Positions 10,096 to 22,199 are shown, counted from the stretch's first letter. The stretch is 64,000 nt of DNA from Halichondria panicea (GCF_963675165.1 NC_087386.1:3726169-3790168); one strand, 5' to 3'. Numbers and translations are program-made. The notes: generated from the sequence alone by a model not told the origin.

Positions 10096-13000
10096 GCATC
10101 CATCTGCAGTTTGTGTGTCTTGGACGCGCAAGGGTAGGAGGCTCATCACTAAGGTAATAAAGTACTATTTTTATTAGCGTGGAAGTTGTACCTATAGGTA
10201 AAAAGGTATACTGCAGGTTATTACTTTACAATAATTTAGTATGACAGCAGCTAGGGTTATCCCTAAAGAGTGGTAGAGTGGCGCAGCAGCAGCTAGCTCA
10301 TAGCTATCATTTGCTTCAATTGAAGCCCAGCTTGTGGGTGGGGCTAGTTATATGCGTTAGTTTATGTTTCTCTCTGTACAGTAAGAACTACACTAAAATA
10401 AAAACGTCATGTCAGGCATGACACTATTTCAGTATAGATCTACTTTGTGATACCTCCAATATAATATGAGCTGACCTCTGCTGATCTGCCTGCTGTCGCC
10501 TAGCTCTGGCTCTTCTGTCCCTCCCTTGTGTTTGATGCACAGAGAGCTATATAGAGACAGCTAGCCCCTGTGAGCAGATAAGTTGCACTGGCTAGCAGAG
10601 TTGCAGTACGAGGAGGCCACGCCCATCTAGGCAAGTGCATTGTTTGCTTCTTGATTGCCTTATAGCGGCCCCGGGGGAAGCCCAACCCACATCCGTTACA
10701 GACATATATACAAATATGTATTATTTGTACCATAATGTGCTCTGACACTAAGGAATATCCATTGAAACTCTCAGGATACTCCATGTACCCTGCTAGGGTG
10801 TACATTCATGTACCCTAGGGTACATTGGCTGTGGTCAGCACATTACGGTACAAATAATATATATATTTGTGGCCCTTAAAGGAGCCGCTCTTTTATAGGA
10901 CACTACTGTGACACACTTGGATCACATTGTGAAGATCAATTTTTCAGTGTCTCTCTCTCTCTCTCTCTTTGACTGGTGGGTCAAATCTTCGAGCGTCCTA
11001 CTTCAGAGATCGCCTCATGCACAAGAACCAATGACATTGTGTGTGTGTACGCCACCTATATCTAATTTAATGCATGTCTGAACGAAATTGCATGTTGTCA
11101 GATCAAAACATTAATTGGGCTGACATTTTGCATTAGCACGAGCCCTGCATGTATATACGTGTAGTTATATGAATTGCATTTTCCAGTCTTAGCTAGTATA
11201 GGGCACACTATTGGCTATAGGCCGCTACCATTAGACATGTACGCGCGCTTAATTATAGTTTTTAGTCTTAGTATAGGACATATTCTTGGCTTAAAGCTAT
11301 AGGTATACAAAGTGATTTGTAACCATTCTACCACTTACATTACAGGTTCGACCATGGCAACCATCACCTGACAACAAAATGAGGGGCGTGGTGATCTGGC
11401 CTGACCCTGAGAACATTGAGATAACTGTCACATTGTACAAGGTTAGCATTTGTTCGTCCATATGGCCATACCACTCTCCAATAGCAACCACTAACAATTA
11501 ACATATTCTACCGAGATTACGCCCACCATGATTGAATGCTACACAGTAGCCTCGACTTCACGCCCACATCTTCTCAGAGATTTCCCTGGTATCGACTGCT
11601 TGCGCATGCGCTAACCATTAGCCAAAATTAATACTGGTTAACGCAGGATATAGCTACCCTTAGCCTGTTATGCTAACAAAAGACTCACAGCGCAATAGTT
11701 TGGATGACAATCATCTGAACGGAGTGAAAGCTGACACTAGCATACATGTACAATGTATATGGGCAGGCCACGCCCATCTAAAACTAACCTTGGTGAAAAG
11801 CTACTGCTCTGTCTCTAGCTAGCTAGATATATAGCTCTATGACTTCAATACTATGAATTTGTATTCTTTGTCTGCGCATGCACAAGCGATCTGTACGGTA
11901 GTGTGTTTGTTTGTGTCTGTCTGTCTGTCTGTCTGTCGATCGACTGCTACAGCTGCTCAAGGATTACTAAGAGTTTCTATAGGCTTCTATAGTCATGTTT
12001 TCTTGGATTCTAGTTCGTGGATTTGCGAAGTAACTCGAGTTATGCTTACTTTTGCTTACTTGAATGGCATAGCAGCCTTTTCAGAAGAGTGCATAGCAAA
12101 ACTTGTTCACCGAGTGTTGCTACTCTACTTAGTAGTTAGCTCTGCACTAGAATGCTGGCTATTGGTAGCTGCAAGAGTGAGAAGAGAGCTGCAAGGCTCT
12201 GCTGATGCAGCCATTCAATTTTAGACTTGAACTTTTGGAATCGATCGTTTAGCAACAATCATGGTCGATCATTACCCACTCTTTGAGTTTGCATGCAGCA
12301 AATACAAAAATGTTCATCATGTGTGTATAAAAGCTATAAGTAGCTTTATGTTATGTATATATGGCATCTCCACCGAGGCATCAGCACCTATAGTGCTTTC
12401 ATTATTAATATATAGCATCTGAAATGAAGACCTGCATGTTGAACTTTGGAGCGCTATTGCAGTCCCTATGCAAAAAAGTATGCATGTAACATGCACGTAT
12501 GTTGCTTCGTGTTAGGAACCGGCGGTATTAAAATGAGACTTCCCTTTCATTTTTTTGTGGGTCACATCTTCACTCCAGAAGTAACTGAAAGAATACAGCG
12601 TTTCTTCTTCTACAGCCTTTCTTTGAGTGTGGATAATAACGTTAAATATCAATGATGCACCCATGCAATACAGTAGACTCTCGCTATTCTGGCTCTATGA
12701 AGTATGGCCACCTTGATATACTGGCCATTGGTTCGGCATGGATTGTTAGCTAGATGTTTACTGCTCAAAACTCGCCCTGAAATGCGGCCACTCGTTATTT
12801 CCTACTGGAAGACAGCTAGCTGCCTAATTATTTTCTAATTAGAACGCACAAGCTATTTGGGTGTGGCCTAAAATTGGACTTGATAGGCACTTTCATGCCT
12901 TCTAAACCTAAAACTATTCAATGATACCTAGAGGTACATGTACATGTAGCTACAGAGCTCTAAAAGGGCAAGGAATATAACACTCCCACGAAGTAATAAA

Positions 13001-16000
13001 TTCACAGACAGCCTGCATGACACTTGACCATACGAAAGGATTTACTAGAACGAACCAAATTCTGGGGAACTCAGTTCTCTAGAGTACGGCCACCTCGATA
13101 TACCGGCCATTTGATTTGGCACGGATTGCTAGCTAGACGTTTACTGCACAAAACTCGTCCTGAAATGCGGCCACTCATTATTTTTATATTTCATGCAGGG
13201 GCCTAAAGACAAATCATATGAAAGTAAAGAATGGGAGTTTGCTGTAATTGATGTGAGTTCAGAAAATGTTGCCTCTTGTGGCTAGGGATTTGTGTATGTT
13301 CGCTTTTCTCCTCAGGTGGATCAAGCAGGAAAGCGCAAAGTTTTGGCTACAACATCCATCAACATGGTCCGCTATGCTTCCTCCATGCCATTTGAAACTG
13401 ACCTAACTCTGCGGTTAAAGCCTGTCTCACGAAAGATCAAGTCTGTCATACTTCAGGTTTCTCTCTCCTCCATGTTTCTAAAGGAGGGAAAGGCAACGTG
13501 AGCCTATAATTATAAATTTGTGGATTAGCATTTCACACTGGCCAAAAGTTTCAAATTTGAAATTCCATGTGTCTTTCATGGAATAAACAAATCTTGTTTG
13601 TAGGGATGTTGACATGATGAGCATTGCCAGCATGATGAGTGTGTCAAACCTCTCCAACATTGGCTTCCTGGAAGACGAAGATGACGAGGAGTATTACTGG
13701 TGAGTTCTTTAATGGCAATGAATGCTCCATATTATGTAAGGATTGAAGCTTTAATTTATTAATTGCATGCGTATGGTAGTTATGCCTCGAGGCGTAGCCG
13801 TACGAGGGATACGGTAAAGCTGACTGTGTGTGTGTGTATTCCAGCAGTAACTGCTCAGCGGTTGCAATGCGACAAAAACTAACAGCTTCTATAGGCTTCT
13901 AGCCATGTTCTCTTGGATTTTGATTCGTGTATTAGCAAACTAAAGCTTCTTTCTCGAGTTATGGCTAGTTCGACTCACATTGAAGGCTGTTGCAGTCTCT
14001 TCAGAATCTTTCATAGCATCACCTGTCCACACAAACTTTCTATTCAACATAATTATGAGTTAGCCTTGCACGAAACCACTAGCTTTTTGTTAGCTACAAT
14101 ACTCAGAAAATATCTGTTAAAACAGCTAGCTAGCAGTAGCCATTTGTGAAATTGATCTCTTTGGACACACCCTTTAATTATTCCTGTGGATGTAATGCGC
14201 ATGCGCGCTCATTCCCCATGTGTAAGAAAATAATATCCAAGATCCAGATATCCAGATCCTCCTGGCAGAATCATCTTTTTCTTGAGGGCCTGGTAAGCCA
14301 CAAAACACTACCATATAACAATATAGATAACAATATGCATGTACACAAGTCTTTTCTTCTTAGATATTATATACACTGAACTACAATTTTCTTCTTTCTT
14401 GAGGTCCTGGTAAGCCACATAATACAATAAATAACAACAATAGATGCATGTAAACAAGCATTTTCTTCTCAGTGACTTTATATAGAGAAGCTAACTTTAA
14501 TTTCATTATAGAAACTACTATAGAAACTACTATAACACTAATACTTTTTGAGCGAAAGCATAACATGGCGAGAGGCATTAGCAAGCGCACGCTTGCAACA
14601 CTCGTTATACCTTGCAACGAAAGTGTTTTGATACTCGAATATCTGTGCACAAGAAGGCTGGTGGTGTCAGTGGGTATCGATGGCAGCTACAGTGGAATGT
14701 TCCCTTAATTATCAAGTTGTTTGATTTATTATAACACTGCAATCGTATTATGCCTTGAGGCGTAGCTACACAAGGATACATAAAGCTGACTGTGTGTGTG
14801 TGTATTCTAGCTGTAACTGCTCAACGGTTGCAATGTGACAAAAACCAACAGTCTTCTAGCCACATTCTCTTTCGATTTGTGGATTTGCAATCTATAAGGC
14901 TTCTTTTTCGAGTCATTCCTAGTTTTGGTAGCTATAATTATTATTAGCTACAAGAGTGAGAACGGAGCTGTAAAGCTGTACAGAAGCAGCAGCCATGTGA
15001 ACGTTAACCTCTTGCAGATCCACCCATTTTAACACTCTAGGACCGAATCAAAACACAGTACCGGGGTGCTTATAGGATTTTGTTAACCAGTATACTTGCG
15101 GTATTCATCGACCAAAAGAGGATGGCCAGGGTTTCATCTAGGATTAAAAGTTTGGGGGGGGGAGGTTTGCCAAAATGGTTAGCCACTTGTTAACCACACC
15201 TCTATTACATGTTAGTGTGTTACGTAGATTGCACATGCTAATGTCATGATGTTATTCTACAACATTTTGGGGGGCTGCCCCCCCCCCCACTAGATGAAAC
15301 CCTGATGGCCATTACAGAGGAGAGAGGGGTTGTTGTACCAAATATGTTGGTGCACTACATTTAAGAGTATTCTGATGCAAGTACATAGCGTTATGGCCTA
15401 GCTCACACACTATCTTATAAAAATGTATGCTATATAGTTTTCTACACACAGGACTGGAGGTCGATCAGTTTCTCCTGCTATGGTACGTTAATTAATTAGT
15501 TAAATTTTTCAATTTATTTATTTTAACTTCACACACTTGTAGCTCCCTGAACATGTTTTGAGTACGGATCAGCTATTAGGTAAGTTCCTTGTAATGTTCT
15601 CACTATTGTCTAGCTCATTAATGTGCAAAGAACTAAGCTAAGGAGGGGAAAGCAAATGTTTTCGTCACTCTGCTGTCCTCTCTCTAGCCAGGCTATTACT
15701 ATTTTACTATGAATGGCTCCTTTATACTTGTTTGTAGACTGGGCTCGTGATGTGACTAAAGACATTCCGTCCGTAAAGATCTCTAATATGACCACTTCAT
15801 GGAGGAATGGTATGGGATTTTTGGCCATTTTCCACTACCACCGACCAGACCTAATACCGTAAGTCAGTACATGTTTTATGTACGATCCTTAACTCTTCAA
15901 AATGGACAAACTAATTAACAGGAAATATACGTAACACATTGACGCAACACTGATAGAACTTGATATCTGTTTGAAAAAAGATTACAGTGTAAGTTTGCAG

Positions 16001-19000
16001 CATTGTTTCGTTCTAGCAATTGGAAACTTTTGACTGCCAGGTTAACTAGTGTCAGCTTTCACTCTATTCAGATGATAGTCATCACGCTGTTGCAGTTTTT
16101 TGTTGGCATTGCTAAGAGTATAGCTATCAGGGGTATTGGCCTGAACTATGCATACAACGAAGTTGCTGTTATATACTAGAATACTGATTACCCCCGATCC
16201 AGTTCCGTCTGTTTTGGCGTCATTGTTTTACTAATCATTTACATTGTTATCCGTATAACTGCTGACAGTGCATGATATCAGATAGGTCCTCTTCCTTTTC
16301 CTTTCACCACAAAAAGTGGGCGGTGTGGCAAGGCTACCATTACCACGAAAAATGTTATCTCCCTTACAGAGACTTCGACATGCTGTCTCCGACTAGTATA
16401 AAAGAGAACAACAGACAAGCATTTGAGCTCGCTCATAGTCTTGGTGTTGCGTGTCCTTTGACTCCAAATATGATGGTAACCACCACCGTACCTGACAAGC
16501 TCGCAGTGACCTCATTTGTTTACCAGCTTCATCAGTATTTCACTCGGGCCACACAGTCAGCAGTAGCTAAGGCTGGAAACAATACAGGAAATAGCCCCTC
16601 TGGTAATTAGTCTGCATTATAATTGGCTGAACATAACATCTTTACTGCATGTACAATTATATTCAGATCCTGAGAGGGCCCAATCTCCGTTTGATATCTC
16701 AAAAATCCCAGAAATGTTTTCCGGGAAGCTCTCTCCTGTCTCACCACCACCCTCTACGGACAAGGTCAATTTCTATTCACGCCACTCCAGCAGTAACAGT
16801 TTAGCTGATGTCACCTCCAACCATAAGCCAGATAGTAGCAAAGGTTCCTCTGAGGAATACGACATTAAAATTCCAACAAGAAGTGGAGAGTTGCATCAGG
16901 AGATATCGGTAAGCCCAGCGTCTAAAGTTAAGCTCCAGTTGGATCTGTTGGTGCGTGACTATGAATCAGATAGTGAGAGCAAATTAGCAAACCAAGTCAG
17001 TCACAAAGAAGTCACTGCTGCATCTCCAAAGAATAATGAACGTGTTGTGGATGTACAAGAAAAGTGTGAAGATAGGGTTGTTGAATATGAGAATCCTTGT
17101 GAGACTGAATCATCAGAGTCATTATCCACTGAAACAACTTCATCATTCCCTGCTGGTGATGATGATGAACAATCAAGGTTCAGTGCATTTTTGTTTTATC
17201 AATATTATATCTAATTTTCGTGGTGCAGGTACCCGGATTTGCCTTTAGATCCAAAACCACTTTGTAAGGCAAACTTATCTCCGAAAGATCCAAAAGAGGT
17301 ATGCATGCATGCATGTTTATTTTGTATATATAGCTATGCTGTCATTAACATGTGTGTGCTTTTAAAGATCTCTACGACTGGGCGAGGTCGAAAATTGCCC
17401 TCCCCTCCGGTGGACGCCGAGTCAAGAGAGCAGATAGCGAAGGTGAACATGATTGGGAAGGACGTACATGATATTGTATCTTCGATCCTGTACACACAAG
17501 TATTTTATAATTATAACTGCATGTCTACAATTAACCATGCAGACGAAGTTGTCTATATAATTATAGTTGCAATAAATCTACAGAGAGAAGAGAGGAGGAG
17601 ACAGGCTCAAGAAATGTTAAAAAAACACAGAATCAAAATAAATACTACTTCAACTGATCGAATTAACACTGGAAGTTCCCCATCTACTGTGAGATTGTCT
17701 CAAAACTATAATGCATAATAATTTAATATCAGTACACAGTTTATTGTGCATTCTTATATTATAGATGTACGGCATAATTTTAGTTACAGGGCTATAGTAG
17801 ACTGTCGTGATTAGGCTTATTCAGCACGTTTGGTGTTTTATATGCACTTATGTGTGTCACTAGGAAAAGGATTTGGGTTAACACCACACTTTGTCAGGCG
17901 TAGCTACCAGAGTGTTAAATGATTTACTTGTTCATTATTGTTTTGCAGGACTCCAAGTATAGACAACAGGCAATTCAAATGTTAACGGAAGCTTTCAACA
18001 GTCCAGTAGGCTCTAGAAAGGCTAGCCTTCCTCAAAATGAGGAATACTTATCTTCTGATGGTAGTGCCTCTTCTCTGAGTGTCGTTGACAACAGTCCATC
18101 TATGAAGCGTCATCACTCCACTGGCTCAATCGGCATCATATCTCTAGTGCAGAATGTACCTACTCCAGACTTGCTCAACTCTGAAAAGTCTGGTGATAAT
18201 AGTGATGTGGTAAAAGATTCTGAAGCTAATGATGAGGGAGACAGTGAACAAGAGATCACAAAGAAAGCACTAAAAACAAGAGTGTCTGACAGCAATTTAT
18301 TGGCTCAAGCCTCTTCTCTAAATGTAAACTCTCTCGAACGACGAAATTCCGCTAGCAGCATAAACAGTCAACCCCCTGACACTGGTATCAAGAACAAGAG
18401 GTTATCCTCCATAGTATCAGCCAGACCTAATAGTGCAGACCATTCAAAGACCAACAAGAAGAGGCAGTTACCAGCTGTCAGGCCAGTCTCGGCCCAACCA
18501 TCACAGACTTTAGTTAGACTGCAAGAGCAGAAAAGGCGTGAGGAGGAAAAAAGAGTGAGACAAGAGGAAGCCAAACTAGCAGCAGCAAAGGCAAAAAGGT
18601 TTGAAGAACAAAAGAATGAAATAGACTCTGCACCACGACCTGTTGAAGGCGAAATGAATGAGCTCTCTGGGTCTCAGGATGATCGAAGTGAAATACCTTC
18701 CATGAGCAAACAGATTCCTAGGGTCACACCTGTGGTTACCTCACTGTCAGTAAGTAAACAATATGGACACATACGTAATATAAATGTACCGTAAGAGGTT
18801 GTCCTTTAAAATTAATTGACATGTGCTGAAGAACGTCAATACTTATGTTGTGTGGAGTTGATTAACAAATTGCTTGCACTGTTTAGAGCCCAGCGTGGAG
18901 TCAGCACAGTGAGGACCTCAGTCAGGTATTATTATTTGCTGTACATAATAATTATAATACATGTAGGACCTCGTCGAGCTTGTGTAATTATGTTAGCTGT

Positions 19001-21516
19001 ACATGTACATGGTGCTGCTAATCTATTGCAGGACCTTTTGGTGACCCAGAGTGAGTATGTAAAGACAGAGTTGTTGGGACTGAAAGAGATCATGGTAGGG
19101 CTTGAGGAAAAGGCAGGGAACATGGAGCTCAAGGTCCGAGAAGCTATGGATGATGGTGAGTTAAGTTTTTCCCAAATATTTGTATTTATTTATTTATTAT
19201 GACAACAACAATCGCGTGAAGAATCGTATGGCTGTGTGTGCGGCGACTGTCATGAAGTACCGTATATGCTTGATCAGAGGCCGCGGATACTACACGTTTC
19301 TTTCATTTTGCTGGCAGAGGAGGCTACAATTTGAGAGAGGCCATTGTTCAAGAGAGGCGTTTATTAGCCCCAGCTGATTCCAACCTTTATAGTTAGTCAT
19401 TTTTACCTGCACAAACTCGAACTCTGTCATGAGAAAGTCTTTCAAAAACACTAACAACTGCTAGATATACCAATATTAATTGGCTGCCACGTGCAGAGAC
19501 ATAGCCTCAAAGTTTACTGAGGCTACTATATATTTGAGAGCGGCTTCTATTGCACTGAAGATAGCTGTAGGAAGGCTACTGTTTGAGTGCAGCCTTTATA
19601 TAAAAGCGGCCTCTGATCAAGCATATACGGTAACTGCATACCACACCAAATAAACCACCCCCTCTTTATCCTGGTACATGTCCATTTGATTCAGAATACA
19701 GAACGTGTATAGGCTTGTATATTCTCAGGTGACAAAGAAAAAGAAGAAGAGCTGATGCAAGAATGGTTTGGACTGCTTAATAAGAAGAATGAACTAATAA
19801 AGCGTCAGATTGAATTGAGTATAATGTGAGTTTGCAGTGTGCGTTTCTTTTGATGTGCCAATAATCTTTATAGAGAGAAGGAAGAAGATTTGGAGAAAAG
19901 ACAATTCTTTATCAACAGAGAGCTACGACCTCTCATGGAAATTCCTGGTGAATAATAATACTATAATACGTACTGTAGCAACATGAATGTGTGCATGTTC
20001 TTCTTGGTGCAGATAATGAAAAGACTGAGCAACAGAAAGAGAAAGACTCTCAACTACTAAGACAATTGTTAGAACTAATTGACGAAAGGGATAAATTGGA
20101 AAGAAGAAAACTTTCAGCCCAAAAAAGGTGATTCTTACCTTAAGTTACTATTATAGACGGGTACCGTATATGCTTGATCAGGAGCCGCGGCTACTAAATG
20201 TTTCATTTTGCTGGAAGAGGAGGCTACAATTCAAGAGGGGCCACTGTTCAAGAGCGGCGTTTATTAGCTCCAGATAATTTAGTTTGTCATCAAAAGTTGT
20301 TTTCACCTGCATAAACTTGAACTCTGCCACGAGAAAGTCTTTGTGAAGCACTAACAAGCTGCTACTCATAGCTACGTACATGTAGCTAGCTGCTAGTAAT
20401 TATTTTTTTGGCTGCCACGTGCAGAAATGCTAGAGTCAAAGTTCACTGAGGCTACTATTTGAGAGCGGCTACTAAATGTTTCATTTTGCTAGCAAGGGCG
20501 GCTACTATTTGAGTGCGGCCTTTATACAAGAGCGGCCTCTGATCGAGCATATACGGTACGTAGTATAATTATAGTTTCAGTATTTTCTCTGTTTTTAGGG
20601 TACATGTACTAGCGGATTTGCAGCAAATTCATTAGCACAATATTTGTCAAAGATGTGTAGGCCAATATAAATGAAAAAAGGGCTAGCTTGCTTGCTTAGC
20701 ACATTCTTGTAAGAAAAAATGTGTAGTGATACTGTATATGCTCGATCAGAGGCCGCTCTTGTATAAAGGCCGCACTCAAATAGTAGCCTCCCTTGCTAGC
20801 CAAATAAAACAGTAATAGCCTCAGTGACTTTGACTCTAGCATTTCTGCACGTGGCAGCCAATAACTTATTAATACTAGCAGCTAGCTACATGTACGTAGC
20901 TACTAGGTACAGGTAGCAGCTAATTATTACTGTTTCACAAAGACTTTCTCATGGCAGAGTTCAAGTTTTTATGCAGGTGAAAAGAACTAAATTGTTGGAG
21001 CTAATAAACGCCGCTCTTGAACAGTGGCCTCTCTCAAATTGTAGCCTCCTCTTCCAGCAAAATGAAACATTTAGTGGCCGCGGCTCCTGATCAAGCATAA
21101 TTATATGGTATTCATAATTTCTTGCGGACAGCGTAAATTACAAATTCGCTAAAAATTAGTACCCGTTTATATTCATAATGTAATACCGTATATAGCAGGT
21201 TATTTTTGTACGGTGGAAAGTTTCGTATATTTCGTATTGAAGAGCATCATACGAATTATTCTACCGCAATAGATTCAACGTCACTATCCTGGGCTGTACG
21301 AATATTTAAAATACGTAAATGTGTATAGTGATCATACGAAAATTACCCGTTATTCTGTAGTAACATTAAGGTATAACCTTTCGTAATAATTATTACCTTT
21401 TTTGCCCTAGCTCTGATCATGAGAGGTCTAGTTTTGCGATGGCACAAGCAACAACAGAACTGGCACCCAATGACTACCCTAGCAAACAGGGTGGTAAAGA
21501 CTGTGTTGTATCCTAG
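10096..21516 (+). CDS. EHBP1: EH domain-binding protein 1 (EHBP1/EHBP1L1) homologue, 5' exon(s) not found
   Basis: An adaptor that in animals links EHD-type endosomal recycling, Rab8/Rab10-class GTPases and actin. Exons: 10096-10153, 11346-11441, 13199-13252, 13316-13497, 13604-13699, 15452-15482, 15543-15579, 15738-15858, 16370-16602, 16667-17177, 17229-17298, 17368-17442, 17584-17688, 17949-18749, 18887-18925, 19032-19155, 19729-19825, 19874-19947, 20013-20127, 21411-21516; all keep phase, giving about 1008 residues. Domains: NT-C2 (residues 1-165; [44 protein letters not shown]), calponin-homology (185-290; [48 protein letters not shown]), a Ser/charged linker (300-830), and a coiled bMERB Rab-binding domain (837-973; [20 protein letters not shown]). 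It ends Cys-Val-Val-Ser, a CaaX box, as I recall for vertebrate EHBP1 proteins. The first exon (about 35 residues before [13 protein letters not shown]) was not found. The exon at 17368 could also read on to about 17502 using a later donor. Confidence 0.9.
10154..11345. other. EHBP1 intron, no element resolved except microsatellite
   Basis: Contains a CT dinucleotide run at about 10950-10969 and a partly palindromic patch at about 10735-10860, where GGTACATT and reversed AATGTACC blocks and two copies of the ATTTGTACCATAATGTGC type face each other. No additional exon is supported. Confidence 0.35.
11866..12430 (+). repeat. Fullest copy of the dispersed hairpin-head repeat (TGCGCATGC subfamily)
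   Basis: Starts with TGCGCATGCACAAGCGAT then GTACGGTAGTGTG, a (CTGT)n run at 11918-11938, CTGCTACAGCTGCTCAAGGA, TTCTATAGGCTTCTATAGTC, the TTGGATTCTAGTTCGTGGAT core, and ends near GGCATCTCCACCGAGGCATC. It lies inside an EHBP1 intron. The 123-codon frame across it is not a gene. Confidence 0.7.
12671..13195 (+). repeat. Two partial direct copies of a CTCGCTATTC repeat, the second abutting an EHBP1 exon
   Basis: Copy one (about 12671-12830) and copy two (about 13080-13190) share GTA(T/C)GGCCACCT, GATATAC(T/C)GGCCAT, TAGCTAGA(T/C)GTTTACTGC and GAAATGCGGCCACTC. Copy two ends within about 10 bases of the splice acceptor of the 13199 exon. A third member is at about 39680-39870. Confidence 0.65.
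13775..14145 (+). repeat. Dispersed hairpin-head repeat copy (GAGGCGTAGCCG loop)
   Basis: Head TATGCCTCGAGGCGTAGCCG, then TACGAGGGATACGGTAAAGC, a TG run, the GCAATGCGACAAAAACTAAC block and the CTTGGATTTTGATTCGTGTA core. Lies in an EHBP1 intron. Confidence 0.7.
14230..14620 (-). repeat. Inverted copy of the TGTGGCTTACCAGG repeat
   Basis: On the minus strand it carries the same order of blocks as 3775-4200: GCAAGCGTGCGCTTGCTAAT, CTCGCCATGTTATGC, then two AGAAAA(T/G)(G/A)CTTGT segments, each followed by GTGGCTTACCAGG. It lies in an EHBP1 intron. Confidence 0.6.
14745..15010 (+). repeat. Dispersed hairpin-head repeat copy, partly decayed
   Basis: Head TATGCCTTGAGGCGTAGCTA, ACAAGGATACATAAAGCTGA, TG run, then TAACTGCTCAACGGTTGCAA and a shortened core. 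Same orientation as the copy at 13775. Confidence 0.6.
15128..15303. mobile_element. 176-bp MITE with 7-bp target-site duplication in an EHBP1 intron
   Basis: Ends are inverted repeats AGGGTTTCATCTAG and CTAGATGAAACCCT (one or two mismatches), followed inwards by facing G-runs and C-runs. The flanks carry an exact direct repeat GATGGCC (15121-15127 and 15304-15310). No open frame of note inside. Confidence 0.8.
19258..19632. mobile_element. MITE with TACCGTATATGCTTGATC ends (copy 1)
   Basis: Ends are inverted repeats reading TACCGTATATGCTTGATCAG and continuing AGGCCGC. The interior contains the GAGGAGGCTACAATTTGAGA and TGGCTGCCACGTGCAGA blocks shared with two further copies within 1.9 kb. 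It lies in the EHBP1 intron between the 19032 and 19729 exons. Confidence 0.8.
20164..20560. mobile_element. MITE with TACCGTATATGCTTGATC ends (copy 2)
   Basis: Inverted ends TACCGTATATGCTTGATCAG and its complement at 20540-20560; interior blocks TGCTGGAAGAGGAGGCTACA and TTGGCTGCCACGTGCAGAAA are shared with copies 1 and 3. Lies in the last large EHBP1 intron. Confidence 0.8.
20731..21112. mobile_element. MITE with TACCGTATATGC-type ends (copy 3, inverted)
   Basis: Left end ACTGTATATGCTCGATCAGA, right end GGCTCCTGATCAAGCATAAT; the interior is the reverse complement of copy 2 over most of its length. The outermost bases have drifted more than in copies 1 and 2. Confidence 0.75.
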
Positions 21517-22041
21517 GCACGTAGGGTAGAACATTAAATTTTGTATCCTCGATTATTGTATTTTGTGTTTGACATCTTTATGTGCTAAATATATCTACCA
21601 ACGGTCATAAGCCTATAGAAACTCTTACTTGAACTTCATTGATCCTTGAGCAGCTGTAGCAGTTTAAACACAAACACACTACCGTATACTTCGTTTGCGC
21701 ATGCGCATCGAGGCACAATAACCATCACTCCTTTTAGTCTCATCAGGAGTATGTACTCTTGGTCTCATGAACAGTCGCACCTCTCCAGAGAGGTCTCGAT
21801 CTCCCATAGGAATTACGGGCGGCTGCTTCATGAGACTACACATCAGACTTATTGGTTATCGTATCTGATATGTGAATAAAAACTGTTTAGTGTTAGAGCT
21901 AACAGCTCCAAACACTACACCAGATATTTACACAGCCTACACAAAGTAAACGGAGTACCTGAGTCAGCGATAATTATTTCAAATAGGGGTTGCATGGTCA
22001 GTAACATACGATACTGTTTAAATTAATGATTGATGTTTCAG

Positions 22042-22105
22042 GGAAAGGAACAATAGATCTGTGACCCTCACACGACTTCCCGATACAGGCTCTCCTTTAC
22101 CCTAA
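22042..22105 (+). CDS. Alternative EHBP1 terminal exon without CaaX box
   Basis: A 64-bp exon after a good acceptor (GATGTTTCAG) that joins in phase to the 20127 donor (AG|G) and ends in TAA after a Ser/Pro-rich tail (TLTRLPDTGSPLP). It is an alternative to the 21411-21516 exon, which carries the CaaX end. If both exons were spliced in series (donor at 21493) the protein would stop a few codons into this exon. An AATAAA lies at 22177-22182; another at 21875-21880 could serve the upstream exon. It could also be a chance frame. Confidence 0.5.
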
Positions 22106-22199
22106 CTGTACGTCTATTTCTTTCTTTATATTCCTTCGTATTTTATCTCATTGAACGGATTAATACAGTCGGTTATAATAAAAAAGAAAAAGGATAGCC

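Noticed and set aside
11853-12224. 123-codon plus-strand frame
   Set aside because: It lies wholly within a dispersed repeat copy; the other copies carry stops and frameshifts in this frame.
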